Shown here in pieces: positions 13,901 through 23,778 of a stretch of DNA of 24,975 nt. Made by a program: the position numbers and the translations under genes. Position 1 is the first letter of the stretch. Every line of letters starts with the position of its first letter. The DNA is from Parachlorella kessleri (taxonomy: Eukaryota > Chlorophyta > Trebouxiophyceae > Chlorellales > Chlorellaceae). The notes beneath the pieces are model-generated. The model had not been told where the DNA came from, searched no databases, and worked only from the letters and a program-made list of their open reading frames with translations. Location: the NCBI GenBank assembly GCA_001598975.1, contig BBXU01000429.1, positions 1 through 24,975 of the forward strand. The letters run 5' to 3'.

Positions 13901-14521
13901 CAGCTCCATTGGGAGCACCGTTGGGAGCGCCATTTGGCACTGGTGGCTGGCTGCGCTCCTGGAGAAAGCGTGGCCTTGCGCGGGCCAACCCTGCCAAAGC
14001 AGGACATCCAGTCGCTTGTCAGGAAGCGGCAGACAGTGTGAGCTTCACATCGATTCAGCAATGCTGCTGAGATCACTCAGAGAAGGACTGCGACGACCAG
14101 CCAACAGCTCACCATTGGTCTGCTGCCCGGTGCTGTTCCCCGGGTTCTGGCGTAGCTGTGGTGCAGTACGCTGCTCCTCATGCCTGTGCTGCCCCTCATC
14201 CCTTTTGTGCCACGGCCTCTCCACTCGTTGCTGGCTAGGGTTGGCTGAATAGGGTCGCCCACGCTGATGCTGCGCCGCTACAGGCCGCCCAGCCGGCTCA
14301 GCCGCCGGCGCCCCGCCTGGTAACAGTGCTGGCCTGCCCTTGCCACTTGACACACCTCTCGCTTGCAGTTGCTGACGACCTAGGTCGCTGCTCGACGAGA
14401 AGCTGGGACCTGCCTCCCTACAGCTGCACAAGCTCCCTGCCTCGTCCACCGCATGCCGACGCATCCATGTGAGGAGCCACCGGGCACCGTTTGCCCTCAT
14501 GGTGATTGACAACAAGGGCAT
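7929..14521 (-). CDS. infB: Organellar translation initiation factor IF-2, probably mitochondrial
   Basis: GTPase that places initiator tRNA on the organellar ribosome. Thirteen exons: 14521-14113, 13990-13344, 13017-12969, 12616-12443, 12052-11931, 11566-11423, 11074-10922, 10588-10400, 10021-9872, 9611-9372, 9012-8858, 8600-8469 and 8199-7929. All are phase-compatible and give 944 residues. Residues 1-352 form a basic, Gln/Ala/Pro-rich extension with a seven-Gln run. An IF2_N-type helical segment follows (353-410). G-domain motifs are G1 GHVDHGKT (433-440), G2 [12 protein letters not shown]3 DTPGH (481-485), G4 TKCD (535-538, usually NKxD) and G5 near SAT (571-573). Domains II to IV follow, with [36 protein letters not shown] and a C-terminal [14 protein letters not shown]. 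The GAF-x-V-x-MP, KCD and FEGSCASL features favour the plant mitochondrial paralogue over the plastid one, by memory of the families. Translation could also start at a second Met at 14500. It is divergent from PFD5. Confidence 0.93.
8231..8253. repeat. AGGT/AGGC microsatellite
   Basis: A tetranucleotide run of AGGT units with one AGGC interruption, inside the last IF-2 intron. Confidence 0.8.
9257..9313. repeat. CA and CCA/CAC-rich low-complexity tract
   Basis: A CA dinucleotide run passes into CCT and then CAC trinucleotide repeats. It lies in the IF-2 intron between the exons at 9611-9372 and 9012-8858. On the transcribed strand it is a GT/GGT-rich run. Confidence 0.8.
12408..12434. repeat. 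Interrupted AGCC microsatellite
   Basis: AGCC units with one three-base unit, within an IF-2 intron just downstream of the donor of the exon ending at 12443. Same unit as the array at 2125-2148. Confidence 0.85.
13737..13757. repeat. (CTG)7 trinucleotide repeat, coding as (CAG)7
   Basis: Seven perfect CTG units, read on the minus strand as seven CAG codons for Gln in the IF-2 N-terminal extension. The flanking exon is also rich in CAG and CAA. Such a run is likely to vary in length between strains. Confidence 0.9.
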
Positions 14522-14866
14522 TTCGCAACGCCCAAAGGGTTCGACTGAGAAGAGCTCTCAACAGCCCGCAAGGCTTCGGTGGTGGCTCAGAGCCTTGAAA
14601 GGCTCCTAGGTCCTAGAAGTGCCATGCACATGAACAAAAGGAAAACTTGTACAGCTCAATTGCAGGTGACAGACGGTCCAAGACCCAACTGTGGTTGCCA
14701 CTGGTACTGTGGGTGTACGGCCAGGCCAGGCATGCAATGCGTTTGCTTCAATAGCCCTTGGACTGCTGTAATGATAAGCTAAGACTTTACATTCAAATAA
14801 CTTGTTATAACTGTGTTGATCGTCTTTTGCCTTGATCACTTGCTTTGGCAATCAGTCATCACCAGC
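14522..14866. promoter_or_regulatory. Shared divergent promoter region, IF-2 and PFD5
   Basis: A 345-base gap between two outward-facing start codons. The part near PFD5 is AT-rich around 14775-14830, unlike the flanking exons. No clear TATA box is assigned. Confidence 0.5.
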
Positions 14867-15834
14867 ATGTCGTCGGCAACTGGAGATATGCAGAGGATCC
14901 CACTGGACAGCTTGAGCGCCCAGGAGTTGGACAGCATGCGGCAGCAGTTAGAGGCGGAGGCTCAGAACCTGATGCAGGGGCTCTTAGCACTTCAGCAATC
15001 GGCAGCCAAGTTTGCAGCGGCAGGGCAGGCAGTGGAATACCTGCACGAACAGAAGCAAGGTTTGCCTCGCTGCTCGCCTGCTCTTAGTTATTGTCCTGAC
15101 GGGATACAAGTGGTCCTGTTGCTGGTGCCCATAACCCCACATTGACCGGACTCGCCCCGTCAGGTGCAACGCAAGTCACCCACTTGTCCCCTGCAGGACA
15201 GCCAGTGTTAGTGCCGCTCACAGAGTCGCTGTATGTATCGGGGTCGTTGGAAACAGTCGACTCTGTTATGCTGGAAGTTGGCACGGGGTACTATGTGGAG
15301 GTGCGTCCCGTACCCACAGAGACGTGCTCGGAATAGGCTGCCCCCTTGTTCACTTTGTTTGGAAAAAGCTGCCCCCTTGTTCTGGTTTGACAGCAAGCAC
15401 CGCGCCAAACCCCTGCTACGGGCACAGCACTGGTTGGGTAAGTGTTAGTTTGGTAGTGACACTGTCTTGTCACCTTCGCGCAAGCTGGTTGGATACGATT
15501 AGGTTCTGCTGCCTTGTCTGCAGCGAGATGTGGAGGGCGGCATCGACTTCTGCCGCAGGAAAGTGCTGACACTGAAAGAGAAGATCGAGCAAGTGGCGCA
15601 GGTGAGAGCTGCGGCAACAGGTCACGCTGCTTTGGTTTATGTGTTTCACTCTTTGCCTGGGCTCCTGGCAGCATTCAATAGCACAGCGTGTTAAGCTAAG
15701 TAGTGAGGGCCCGTCATGTGCTGATGCAATAGCTGGTGTGGATCCTGGTGCAGAACATCCAGCAGCGGAGAGCGATGGCAGATCATGCAGCGGGCGCCCT
15801 GCAGGCCAAGCTTAGCCAGGAGGGGCGCTCTTAG
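14867..15834 (+). CDS. PFD5: Prefoldin subunit 5
   Basis: An alpha-class subunit of the hexameric prefoldin chaperone, which hands nascent actin and tubulin to the CCT chaperonin in the cytosol. Four exons: 14867-15059, 15197-15300, 15524-15601 and 15733-15834, giving 158 residues, close to the usual length. All introns are GT-AG, with phases 1, 0 and 0. The N-terminal coiled-coil helix starts [19 protein letters not shown]. The beta-hairpin core of the family is clear: [15 protein letters not shown], then [10 protein letters not shown], then [12 protein letters not shown]-terminal helix ends in ALQAKL, as in other PFD5 proteins. The spacing of ten residues between the YYVE and FC motifs matches known PFD5 and supports the second intron as drawn. 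The gene shares a promoter gap with IF-2 and is convergent with the KH gene. Confidence 0.92.
15337..15382. repeat. 31-base tandem duplication in PFD5 intron 2
   Basis: The 15-base block GCTGCCCCCTTGTTC occurs at 15337-15351 and again at 15368-15382, a 31-base period, with partial similarity between the blocks. It is intronic, with no coding effect seen. Confidence 0.75.
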
Positions 15835-16323
15835 AAACATCGGCTGGCGTGTCAGCCTGAGCAGGCCTCGTGGCATTAGCTTGCTCAGCCTTAACTCAGG
15901 TGCCGAGGGTGCAGCAAGCTGGTGCGGTAAGTGACCGTGGCAGCTCCGCAGTTTGTACCAGTCCTCAACTCTGTCCTTTGAATGATGTCCTGGGGCACCT
16001 CCAATTTCATTTGCTGTCCTTTCAGTGGTTGATTGGCTGTTTCTGGAGGCATAGTTTGACATGTCTATTGGATTGGGTTGAGTACTGGCATTTCCATGCG
16101 AATGCCCTTGCTTCTATGGGAGCAAGTAGGCAGTGTCACAGCAAGGGTTGGAATGAACCATGTTAGCAAGTCAAGGAGTAATGAGGTTTCCATGAAACGA
16201 CATCTCTTCAATAAACTAATAAAATGAAGATAATGGAGCTGGTGCATGCAAAGATACTATACTACTGCAACCTCTCTTAACGTAGGTTACTAGCTATGCT
16301 CAAGGAGGGAGAAATTCAGTGGT

Positions 16324-16352
16324 TATACATACAAGCCATATACATACAAGCC
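16324..16352. repeat. 15-base tandem repeat
   Basis: TATACATACAAGCC occurs at 16324-16337 and 16339-16352, two 15-base units, between convergent genes. Confidence 0.8.
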
Positions 16353-16696
16353 GTCACGGCATCTCCACGCAGTGGCACACTTGCTACTAGGGAGACGATC
16401 TTCCTTGTCCGGTCTAGAAGGCCTAAGCACACTAGCAAAAGTCAGTCCAGTCCAGCCCAGCTCTACTCTCTGTTTTCACGACCTGCCACATGCTAAAAAC
16501 AAATGGCCTGCAATTAAATTACATGTGACTGCATCACCTGCAATGAAACTACAAAGGTGTCGGCTCAAAACTTAGCTCGACCCTACACCACAGCTTGGAA
16601 ACCAAAGAAGCCAGTGCTGCAGCTGGCCATCCAGCAAGTTGTATACCTCCAAACACGAAATGTCACAATTATCGCAGTTCACAGCCATTACATAAC

Positions 16697-16701
16697 TTAC
16701 A
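16697..16701 (-). terminator. TGTAA polyadenylation signal of the KH gene
   Basis: The minus strand reads TGTAA here, about 110 bases after the proposed KH stop. Further minus-strand copies are at 16688-16692 and 16519-16523. The call rests on motif and spacing only. Confidence 0.45.
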
Positions 16702-16808
16702 CACAATTGAGCGATATCAAGTGTCCGCAGGAGCGTCTTCCCAGTGCGAACAAAGGTGCACCTCATTTGTTTGATTAGCTGCAGTGTTTACCCATCTTGC
16801 GCCCAGTG

Positions 16809-19547
16809 TCACATGCTGCCAGTTGCTTTCCTGCTGGTCTCGAGAAGCCATGGGTTTGCAGCACCAGTTGAGTAGTATGGGCTCTGCAAGCGGGTCAGGC
16901 AGGCTACAGTGTCATGCAGCTGTGGAACCCACGTATGATGCTGATAATGCCCTGCATGCAACTGGTCCACTGCCACACTGCAGCTGTATCACCAGCCTCT
17001 GTTTGATGCACCATCCACGGATTTGTAGACCCTACGTCCCACATTTCCTGAATGCCTACCTGCTGTGCAAAGCTCTGGAAGCTGGGGAAGCCGGTGGCCA
17101 GCAGCAGGTTGTCAGGGTTGACCTGCAGGGTGGGGCCGGGCGCTGGGGTGTGCAGCAGTTCCAGGGTCGCTGGCTGTGCAGGAGCTGGCATGGCTTGATC
17201 GGTGCTAAACAGGGACCCTGCAGGCATAAGAAAGGAAATGGCCGGTCAACATCTGAATAGATTAGTGGAAGGGCCTGGATGTTGCACTTCAACCTGCATG
17301 TACTTCAACAAGGCCAAGGCACTGAAGCCGGCCTGCCAGCATGCAAGCGACCGCTGCACCTCTGAGCTAACCCAAAAACCATGCAGCGTGCACCCCACCT
17401 TGGCCAAAGAGCGAGTAGGAGGGCAGTGCTTCAAAGTGTTGCATGCGTTCCAGCGCCCTGGGAAGCAGCAGCTCATCCAGGTTGCCAGCAGCAACCTGCT
17501 CCAGCCTGCAGCCCAGCCCGGTGCTGTACGCTGGCAGCCCTGCAGCAAGGGACAACGGCTGTATTGGTTCGGCATTATGAGATCAAGTAAATACGTAAAG
17601 GAGGGAGGGCAGCTGATGACGCTATGCTACACATCACGGCCAGCAACAGGTCGGATCAGATAGGAGTGGTTCGAGCATGCCAGGATAAGGAAGAGTCCAA
17701 CGTGGGCCAAATCTTACCTGGGGTGAGAGGTGTGTGGCTGCAGAGGCCTAGGCTGTGTGGCGTCAGCTCACAGCAAGGAGCTTGCGTCATGGCTGACGAG
17801 CCGCTTGCGAGGGCTGCCAGCAGCTGGTAGGTCTGGTCGGCAGGTGCAGGGGCTGGCAGAGGCAGCAGATGGGCATTCACAGCAGCAGGAGTGGCAGCCT
17901 CAAAGTCTATGACGGAGATGGGTACCAGAAAGCCCATCTGCAGTGCCAAGAGAGTGGCAATGGCTTCGGCCCAGCACAAGCAGTGGGTTACTGCAGGGAC
18001 TGTTTGTTTACTGTTGCATCAATGGCTGGGCACAGGAACGTATGGCACGGCGAAACGTATGGTGTTACAGGACCCAGTCCAAGGCAGGCTGACCTGTGTT
18101 GCTGGAGCCGGCACGTTCTCCTTCTCCAGGTCGGGCTGGAAGTCCAGCACCTTGACAGGCCCAGTGGACCTGCGCCACCAGAGGGTCAGCGGTTGAGTGA
18201 CAGGCGTTTACGGGTGCTCCCCCACCTTGCGCTGGCTGCGGGGCAAGATGCTAAGGGTTGCTTAAAGCAGGATCGGAGGTTCCCTGTCACAGGCACACAA
18301 GTCCCAACCCACCTGTCGGCAAAGCTCTTGAGGGCGGCTGCATAGGGCACCGCGGCGCGGGGCGGGGGCGAGTAGTAGAAGCTGACCCCATGCACCTGCT
18401 GCACCCGGTCAACCACATGCCCTGCAGCAGCATGGACAGTTGTGGGCTGAGCATGACGGATCGTGCTGCAGCCTTGGGTAGCAGGCCGGGCTTCAGTCTT
18501 TCAAGCTGGGCAGCAGCGGTTCAGCAAGTGGTGCAGGCTAGTGACCTGTGAGTAGTGCAAGGCAGATGTGCAGAGCATTGAAGGCAAACTTGCAAGAGGC
18601 ACTTACCACAGAACTTGCCCTCGCACAGGTCCTTGTACCGGTCCACCGCCTCGGTGATGATCTCCAGGGCCTGCACCCAACAGCATGCTCAGGTGGGTAT
18701 CGTCCCTTCTACACAACATGGACTGTCCCCTGCCGTGCGTTGGCTGCATGCACAGTCAATGAGCTTATGGAGGATCCTCCCAGCCAGCGCCACTGACTCA
18801 CCATGACCACTGCCCGCCGCCTGCCTTCAACCACCACGCAGCGCACTTGATGGGCGGTGCCGTGCTGGGTGAAGGTGTCGTTCCAGCTGCGGATGTCTGC
18901 GCCGCTGGCCCGGCTGATCTCCCGCACGCTGACGCCGCTGGGGCCTGCAGAACATAGCGCATGGTGCATGGTGCTTCGGGCATCAGGGCACTCATAACAG
19001 TTAGGTCATTGCAAGTCAGTGTGCCGCACACAACTTGTGAAGCTGCATTGAAGCTTGACCCAGAGCCTGTGCTCCCTGCCAGCCTGTGTGCCTCACCTAT
19101 CACAAAGCCAGCCGCCAGGAGGGTGATGTGCAGCTTGGCGCCGCCACTCTCCACCGACTGCGCGTGCAGGATGCCTTGCTCCTGCAGACCAGTGCACATG
19201 ACAGGGGTTGCGCAGTGCACTCCTGGCTCCCAGGTATTGAGCACCCACTTTGTGTTTTTGGAAAGGTCTGGCTTGCAAGATAGCCAAGCAAAGCTTACAC
19301 ACCAGGCAGGTGCTCTGGCTGCTGTTACCCGATTTTGACACCATCGCACCTCATCACTGCAGCCAACACCCGGCTGGCGTTTGCCGCTGGGCAAGAAGCC
19401 CCTAGCGGCGGCCTGCTTGGCCTCACGCAGAGCATTCAGCCGCCGCTGCGTTAGCACCGGCCTGGAGCCGCTCTCCGCCGCACGTGACTCATTGAGCTTG
19501 TCGATGGCCTGCTGCACCGAGGTGCCCTGCTTTCCACAGGCCGGCAT
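16809..19547 (-). CDS. KH-domain RNA-binding protein
   Basis: Ten exons: 19547-19350, 19181-19097, 18944-18802, 18670-18607, 18421-18313, 18169-18094, 17937-17718, 17539-17399, 17217-17060 and 16883-16809, giving 422 residues. All introns are GT-AG and phase-compatible. The start codon sits in a perfect GCCACCATG context. One KH domain begins near residue 82 (KLHITLLAAGFVIG). An intron falls just before its GxxG loop, GPSG (95-98). VREISRASGADIRSW and a strand-helix end follow. After the domain comes a conserved-looking block (EAVDRYKDLCEGKFCG, VHGVSFYYSPPP, VPYAAALKSFADR). The C-terminal half is Pro/Ala/Leu-rich and looks largely disordered. KH domains bind single-stranded RNA or DNA, but target and process are unknown. 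The last exon is the least certain: reading through the donor at 17059 instead gives a stop at 16904. Exons up to 17060 do not depend on this. Confidence 0.8.
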
Positions 19548-20582
19548 GGTGGCTGCTCTGCTGCAGCGCCCGCAAGGAAGCAGGATTGTTGTCAGACAGA
19601 GCTTGCAAGTGGAAGGAAGCCAAGCAGCAAGGCTCAGCTTGCCAATGAACTGGGTGGGAGGCGTTTGAAGCTGGTGGGCGCTTGCAGAGGCAGCCGTGAA
19701 CACACACGCAGGCACCTTTTTCACTTGGTGGGAGTTCGCAGTTGCCTTCTCACGAGCTCCGTCTTGCCTAGGGGTGTTTGGGTGGGGTGCTGGGCTTATT
19801 GCACAAATAGGGGTACGTCGATGCAGTTCCTCTTGTGGATGCTGAGCATGCATGGAGTTCCTTTAAGAAAATTTGTGAAATCCTGTTGTGGCGGGATGTG
19901 TTTTCCTGGCATGGCGCACCCATCCGGCCCTGCCATGCCTGAGAACGGGGACATGGATGCATCCATTGGCCAAGGTAAAAGAGTGTTTGGGCCATGCATC
20001 TGTGGGTCATGCATCCGCATCTGAGGTGAACCATGTAATGGAACAGCAGCTCAGCCACGTAAGGTTGCAGCTGCACTGCACGTTGCTGGTCAGCCTGAAT
20101 GCCCTGAGTGCAGCTGGCACACACCGGACATGCATGTCTGTGCATTGTGCCGATTGTGGGTTGACATGCAGGCGTGTGCTGGTGGTCCAGATCCGAGAGG
20201 GCCAATGCATTGTTGGGACTTGACGCGCACAAGGGGTGGGTGCTATGGACCCTTTGGTTGAGCAGCTCAGAAAGGCGCCCATGAAAACTAAATTCAGTGA
20301 CTGGCCAGCAGTCCCACACGCAATGACGGCTCCTTACGAACACGTCTTGGGAGCTCCTTCCAGCAGCAACTCCACCGAAATGCCAGGCAAGCGGGCATCC
20401 CAAATGGCATTAGTCAAAAGCAAAAAATTGAAGAATGAGGTGTGATGTCCCAACCAAAGTATTAGAGTTGAAAATCAGCAATAGCAGCAAGCAATATGGA
20501 AGAGGATGATGCAATCAGTATATATCTATAGATGCGCAACATGTCAGTGCTCTGCTTGCATGTCAAAAGTTGGAGGGGACCG
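19548..20582. other. Intergenic region between KH and F-box genes
   Basis: About 1.04 kb, with the KH promoter at the left and the F-box 3' UTR at the right. It also holds the doubtful plus-strand frame at 19888-20445. A 211-codon minus-strand open frame (20403-19768) has a His/Cys-rich, low-quality translation with no domain, so I do not call it. Confidence 0.5.
19888..20445 (+). other. Possible small plus-strand gene or decayed gene, unrecognised
   Basis: One reading frame stays open from 19888 to 20445 except for a single TGA at 20221-20223. The 3' part (from an ATG at 20236) encodes a basic 69-residue peptide ending in KSKKLKNEV, and the 5' part contains VMEQQL and VLVVQIREGQCIVG. A second frame in the same stretch has a plausible first exon, ATG at 19911 to a CAAG|GTAAAA donor at 19974. 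I could not join these into a spliced gene with correct phases and intron lengths like those of the neighbours. It may be an unannotated gene, a pseudogene, or chance. I do not recognise the family. Confidence 0.2.
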
Positions 20583-23305
20583 TCATAAGTGAGCGTCCTC
20601 GTCACTGCTGCTCCAGGCATCACTAGAGTCACTGCCACTGCTCGATGCACAGCTGCCCAGCTGGTGCATAATGATGACCTTGGGCGTCCGATCTTTGCAC
20701 AGCATGGCTACCCAATGCTCCCCATAGGAGTCTCGCAAGGCTCCCCAGGTTCCCAGTGGCCCCTCCTCCGCCAGGTAGCCATCATACTTGGCAGGGTTGT
20801 AGGGGCCATCTTCTAAAATCGCATGTACCGCCGTTAGACTTTGCAGGGAATCATTGCTGTTTAGGAAGCAGTCCAGTACAGCTGCCAGGAACATTTCCAG
20901 ACCAGCTGAGTCTGGCCAGCAGTGCACACCGCTCACATCAAATACCAGCCGCTGCAGCTGGCCAAGACCTGCAGCATTGAGGGGGCGCTTGGAGCAGTTT
21001 TGCCTTGTTGCCAACATCCCCAGGTGTTGAGACGAGATGCAATGCCGTGGAAGCCAGGGATGTAGCAATGCGACACTCAGCTCAGTGTAGATTATGCCAG
21101 AGATGTAGCAATCCGACACTCAAGCTCAGTGTAGACTATCGAGGCACCTCATTTTCAATTTCAATATGTCATTCAGAGGAAGGGATGCTGGTCGACGGGC
21201 TGCGCCAGGGAGGCTGCTTTAGTTTAGGCTGTGACTTGTCCCATGCTTTGGTGCGCCTTTGTTTGAAGATATTACCCTACCTGAGAAGACAAAGCTCTTA
21301 GGCTGCAGGAGGCAGCGCCAGTCCGCATCGCTATCCATCCACCCGTAGCAGCCCAGCAGCTGCAGCTCTACCAGGTGCCTCAGGCGGCATGTCTCCCAGC
21401 TGAACCCATGGTACTGGTGCGGCAGGCCACACCGCTGTCTGAGTAGTAGCGAAGTGAGGCCCTGCAAGCCAAGACAGCAGCAGAATCATTTCTTGTCAGG
21501 CGGGAGGGATGGCTCGCCTGTGGATGAGCACCTGCGAAATTCACTGCAACTGGCCACAGGCGCAGATACAGCTGTGCTAATGGCTGACTGGCTAGAGTAA
21601 GGGAAAGCAGGAGCACTCACCGTCAGGCGTGTGATGCCAACATCATCAGCAGCATAGTCCAGCTGCAGCTTCTGGAGGTTAGGCACACGCTCGGCTAGTC
21701 GCGCCAGAAGGAGGCCATCTGTGTTGGGCTGACAGAAGGCGGGGAGTGCGGCAAACCAGGCGTCGTAGGTCACAGCCAGGGACTGCAGCTGCGGCAGGGC
21801 CGGTAACTTCCTTGCAGAGTTCCCAGTCGTGAAGGCAAAGTTGGCAAGCTCAAGGGCTGTCACTTGAGACAGAGCTTGCAGGAAGGACAGGTCGGAGCCG
21901 TCGTAGCATGGATCGTGCTCTGCTGCAAGCTGCTGGTACACCTCTTGGCACTGGCACACACTATGATGCTGGCAGCAGAGCTGGCATCTGACGTATGGCT
22001 GGCGCAGCTGGAGCTGCTGCAACTGGCTTCGCCCTGGCATCAGCTGGAACCAGTCCTGAGGGTCTGGGGCCTGCTCCTCGTCACTGCTGCCACCGTCGCT
22101 ACACCGCTGGCTTCCTGAGTGCCTCGCTCCACCCAGGCCACCCAGGAGGGCGCTGCGTCTGCTGAGCTCCAGTGCGTCCCAGGGCTGCGGCGGCGGGTCA
22201 GCTGCATACTGCCGGGCAAGCCTGAGGTGCAGGACCCCAGCAAACTGCCCCTGCCGGACCAGCTCCGCAAAGGTTTCCAGGGCCGGCTGGCTCCCAAAGT
22301 CAAGAGCCAGGTTGCGCAGCTGGGCGTAGGCTGCTGAGCTGGCCAGCCCCTCCAGCAGGTGGTGCTCTGCGATGAGCTGGGCTGTGCGCAGCGAATGCTC
22401 TAGACCTCCGTCTAGGGTGAAGCAAGGGGCACCTAGCTGGCACAAACGACGGGGAAAGACGGCGGGGTCAGGCTTGGGATTGCAGGAGGCGGAATGGTGA
22501 CCAAGAGATGCTCTCCGCAACGCAGGTGGCATAACCAGGCCACCATGGAGTGTAAAACAATTCAGCGTCAGTTCGCATTACCAAACATCGATCAGCCATG
22601 CCAAACTCCCTCCGTTGGGCTCCCTAACACATCAACGCCCAAACTTGTCAGCCGTCCCCAGACGGCTGTCAACCTCCAGCGCACCTCAATGCTCTTGATG
22701 CGATGCGGCAGCAGGCCAAGGTCTTCTAGCAGGTGTTGCAGGCAGAAGGCCTCCAGCTCGGGCAGCTTGATCCCTTGCGGCAGAATGACGCGCAAGCAGA
22801 GCTGGAGCTGGGGTGCAGCACTATTTGGGCGGCAGTGCGATAGGCAACCCAGAATGGTCGCCAGGGCCGCCATGACGTCTGCTGCTCTTACTCCTGGGGA
22901 TCCAGCACCCACTTCCACAATGAGCTGGTGCAGCATTGTTAGGGAGCTGAGGAAGTAGGGCGCCGCAATGTGGTAGCCTGGCTGCCCAGCCGACTCTTTC
23001 AGCCTCCTCCTGCAGGCTCAAGGTCGTGGCTTCAGGGGCTGGCGAAGCCTTGGGAGAAGTAAGGGTCGGGTTCCAATGCAGTAGCGCCAGTTGCATTGTG
23101 CAAGTGGTGATCATACACATACTCTGCACTGCGCTTGCCTGACCATGGCGTGGCCAAGGGCGTGCAGGGCAGCCTTTCGCAGCGCCCAGCAAGTGCTTGC
23201 CCAAGCAGGCCGCGACTGCAAGTCCAGGTGCTGAAAGACGGCGCTGAGCAAGGGGTAGGACAGCTGCTGCAAGGTCACAGGTGTTCTTATCGGTTGGCCA
23301 TTCAT
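20583..23305 (-). CDS. F-box / leucine-rich-repeat protein
   Basis: Probably a substrate adaptor of an SCF-type ubiquitin ligase. Proposed exons: 23305-23130, 23009-22685, 22436-21621, 21461-21281 and 20968-20583, giving 627 residues. The last three junctions are clear and in phase. The first one is uncertain: the donor could be CA|GTGCAG at 23129, which fits the acceptor at 23009, or GTATGT at 23122 with another acceptor. An F-box-like segment starts about ten residues in (LQQLSYPLLSAVFQHL, then STCWALRKAAL). Irregular leucine-rich repeats follow, for example VPNLQKLQLDY, LRHLVELQLLGC and LGQLQRLVFDVSG. Between them is an acidic Ser-rich loop and a Cys-rich stretch CQLCCQHHSVCQCQ. The protein ends in an acidic Ser-rich tail. 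The frame stays open upstream of ATG 23305, but without another ATG. It is divergent from the glycosyltransferase gene. The substrate is unknown. Confidence 0.72.
21059..21139. repeat. Tandem duplication of about 38 bases
   Basis: GATGTAGCAATGCGACACTC and the next bases to ATTAT (21059-21095) are repeated with few changes at 21102-21139. Each unit has a near-palindromic core, ACACTCAGCTCAGTGT or a one-base longer form. It lies in the last intron of the F-box/LRR gene. Confidence 0.85.
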
Positions 23306-23763
23306 CCTGCACTGCACCTCGGCAGGCGTTTGTCTGCAGGTAAACAGGCGCAGTTGGTAGGTACGAGGCTGGCGAACCCTTAGAAATATAAGCACAACGG
23401 AGATCAGAAGCAGGAAAGGAAGAGGTATACCTAGGCTTGCCCTATAACCGGCAACTGCAACTGAAGTAAGAGGAGCCAAGTGACGGCGCGGAAGGAGGCG
23501 TTCGTATGCTGAGAGAAAATAGATTTGATTGTTGGTATCGCGTCGGATAGTCGATCGAGCTACCTACTCCCAGTCTGCTCAATTATGAAGATAGGATAAG
23601 AAACACCGTGACTCATCAGAGAGGAGCGATGACTAAAACGCCGGCCAAGGAAGCCCATACGGTGCAGTGGGGTGAGCGGCAAGCTGCTTTCTCCCTTTTC
23701 TGAAATACTCACGCTGTCCGACTTCAAAGGTAACACATTAGGGTGCATGATGTTGTTTGTCTT

Positions 23764-23778
23764 CGGGGCTCCGCCCCG
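23764..23778. repeat. GC-rich palindromic element CGGGGC-TCC-GCCCCG
   Basis: A perfect six-base-pair stem with a three-base loop. The unit CTTCGGGGCTCCGCCCCG resembles the small palindromic repeats known from organelle DNA of volvocine and Haematococcus algae. Only one copy is seen in this window. Confidence 0.6.

Larger units (their letters stand above)
15835..16808. other. Convergent 3' intergenic region, PFD5 and KH gene
   Basis: About 0.97 kb holding the 3' UTRs of both genes. Two AATAAA hexamers (16210-16215 and 16218-16223) are on the plus strand but far from the PFD5 stop. No frame with a recognisable domain is present. Confidence 0.55.

Noticed and set aside
13254..14252. 332-codon plus-strand open frame, very Leu/hydrophobic-rich
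   Set aside because: It is the complement of the Q-rich IF-2 exons and their intron; its CTG-coded Leu runs mirror the CAG codons.
16904..17059. Read-through ending of the KH protein at 16904
   Set aside because: Possible, but a GTAGGC donor at 17059 and an in-phase acceptor at 16884 give a shorter, better-behaved last exon; kept only as an alternative.
20164..20223. Sm/LSM-like protein suggested by VLVVQIREGQCIVG
   Set aside because: The expected next strands (a hydrophobic-x-D and N-x-V-L pattern) are absent in every frame downstream, so the likeness is too short to call.
19911..20235. Spliced Cys-rich small protein from ATG 19911 through an intron at 19975
   Set aside because: It needs an intron of only about 51 to 97 bases, below all others in the window, and the product is unrecognised.
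19768..20403. 211-codon minus-strand open frame between KH and F-box genes
   Set aside because: Its composition (Cys/His/Met-rich, no pattern) looks like chance, and no splice sites link it to either neighbour.
23303..23479. N-terminal hydrophobic extension of the F-box/LRR protein
   Set aside because: The frame is open, but its first codon at 23479 is TTG and there is no ATG before 23305, so the apparent membrane segment is probably 5' UTR.
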